DNA from: Bacillota bacterium
GTDB lineage: Bacteria; Bacillota; Clostridia; Peptostreptococcales; Natronincolaceae
DNA: 6,181 bases
Reading direction: 5' to 3'
Assembly: GCA_023387935.1 (NCBI GenBank)
Contig: JAEWHG010000134.1
Coordinates: 1 to 6,181, forward strand
The translations under genes were made by a program, and so were the position numbers. Below the pieces are notes generated by a model. The model worked only from the letters and a program-made list of their open reading frames with translations. It was not told where the DNA came from and searched no databases. This document shows positions 5,749 to 6,181 of this stretch, piece by piece; positions within the stretch are counted from its first letter, which is position 1; each line of letters starts with the position of its first letter.

Positions 5749-6007
5749 TATTTTGCGAGTTAGTCAGAAATAGCTATAAAAATTTTATGTCTTCAAGAAG
5801 TGTTCCATAATGTGAAGAAAGTAGATTGGTCTATTATGATAGTAACAGCTCATGCGGCGATTAGGAATAAAGACCAATCTAAACAAGGCTTAAAAATGGT
5901 TGATTGAAGTTCTGAAAGCATTGCATACCAAGGGTTTAATAGACTTAATATGAAATAAAGTAAGGGTATTATTTCTTAGAAATTTTAAGAAATAGTACCC
6001 TATTTTT
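5749..6007 (+). repeat. Dispersed repeat copy R4 (head, short core, tail type B)
   Basis: The head at 5749-5797 matches R2. The core starts at 5798 with AAGTGTTCCATAATGTGAAG and follows R1 up to about 5856 (GCTCATGCGGC). Then about 130 bases found in the other copies, including the invariant hairpin block, are missing, and the sequence resumes at AATAAAGACC (5866) as in R3. AGATTGGTCT (5823-5832) and AGACCAATCT (5871-5880) are a perfect 10-bp inverted repeat closing the short core. Tail type B with terminator ends the copy. Confidence 0.8.
5963..6007 (+). terminator. Intrinsic terminator at the end of R4
   Basis: AGGGTATTATTTCTT (5963-5977) pairs with AAGAAATAGTACCCT (5987-6001) over 15 bp with one G-U pair, followed by ATTTTT. 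It is homologous in position and sequence to the R3 terminator, while the stem differs at several paired sites. Confidence 0.88.
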
Positions 6008-6103
6008 ATATAGTGTCGGGCTACACTTAAACAAGTGAAAACATCTAATTGATTATTCGTTGGTTTCCGCTATAGGGTAAAATTTTTAGAATGAATCTCG
6101 GCA

Positions 6104-6132
6104 TTGTTTTGGATGTCATATTCTCATATACT
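6104..6132 (+). promoter_or_regulatory. Sigma-A promoter for a gene beyond the window end
   Basis: TTGTTT (6104-6109), a 17-bp spacer and TATACT (6127-6132) predict a start near 6139. AAAGAGGTG at 6172-6180 is a good ribosome binding site, so a + strand gene should begin within about 10 bases after the window. Confidence 0.5.
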
Positions 6133-6181
6133 TATCTTGTAAGTGAAAGGCCGTTCCTTAACACAATTTAGAAAGAGGTGT

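Noticed and set aside
515..5880. CRISPR array
   Set aside because: The repeats are about 185 bp long, imperfect and separated by hundreds to thousands of bases containing genes.

Overview
This is an AT-rich stretch from a low-GC Bacillota genome, most likely Clostridium-like. The evidence is strong AGGAGG-type ribosome binding sites, T-rich intrinsic terminators, a DUF3953-type small membrane protein and a Bacillus-type 7-1-7 Fur box. All recognisable genes are on the + strand. It reads as an accessory region: single-gene units of unrelated, detoxification- or resistance-like function, separated by long non-coding stretches, gene remnants and a dispersed repeat.

Layout: (1) 1-261, the C-terminal end of a TPR-like protein. 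(2) 470-740, repeat copy R1, ending in a strong terminator. (3) 741-1178, a non-coding leader with a near-perfect Fur box, a consensus sigma-A promoter and a GC-rich palindrome, driving an acyltransferase/penicillin-acylase-like Ntn hydrolase (1179-2186). (4) 2232-2396, the C-terminal remnant of an alpha/beta hydrolase. (5) 2452-3450, a serine beta-lactamase-fold hydrolase. (6) 3627-3894, repeat copy R2. (7) 4041-4991, an aminoglycoside/hydroxyurea-type phosphotransferase. (8) 4990-5325, repeat copy R3, which starts inside the kinase stop codon and ends in a terminator. (9) 5469-5699, a small DUF3953-like membrane protein. (10) 5749-6007, repeat copy R4, a short variant with its own terminator. 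(11) 6104-6181, a promoter and ribosome binding site for a gene that begins just outside the window.

The most notable feature is the repeat family. Four same-orientation copies each lie downstream of a gene or gene group. Three share a core of about 185 bp with a nearly invariant hairpin block; the fourth lacks most of the core but is closed by a perfect 10-bp stem. The copies look modular (head, core, one of two tail/terminator types). The kinase gene sits exactly between a copy that lacks the second tail type and a copy that lacks its head, so it looks like a cassette inserted at the repeat. No integrase, transposase or reverse transcriptase is present in the window, so the nature of the element (cassette attachment site, non-autonomous mobile element or terminator-bearing small RNA) is open.

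The genes do not form an evident pathway. Each appears to have its own transcription signals. The common theme (Ntn amidase/acyltransferase, beta-lactamase fold, antibiotic kinase) is inferred from family membership, not shown.
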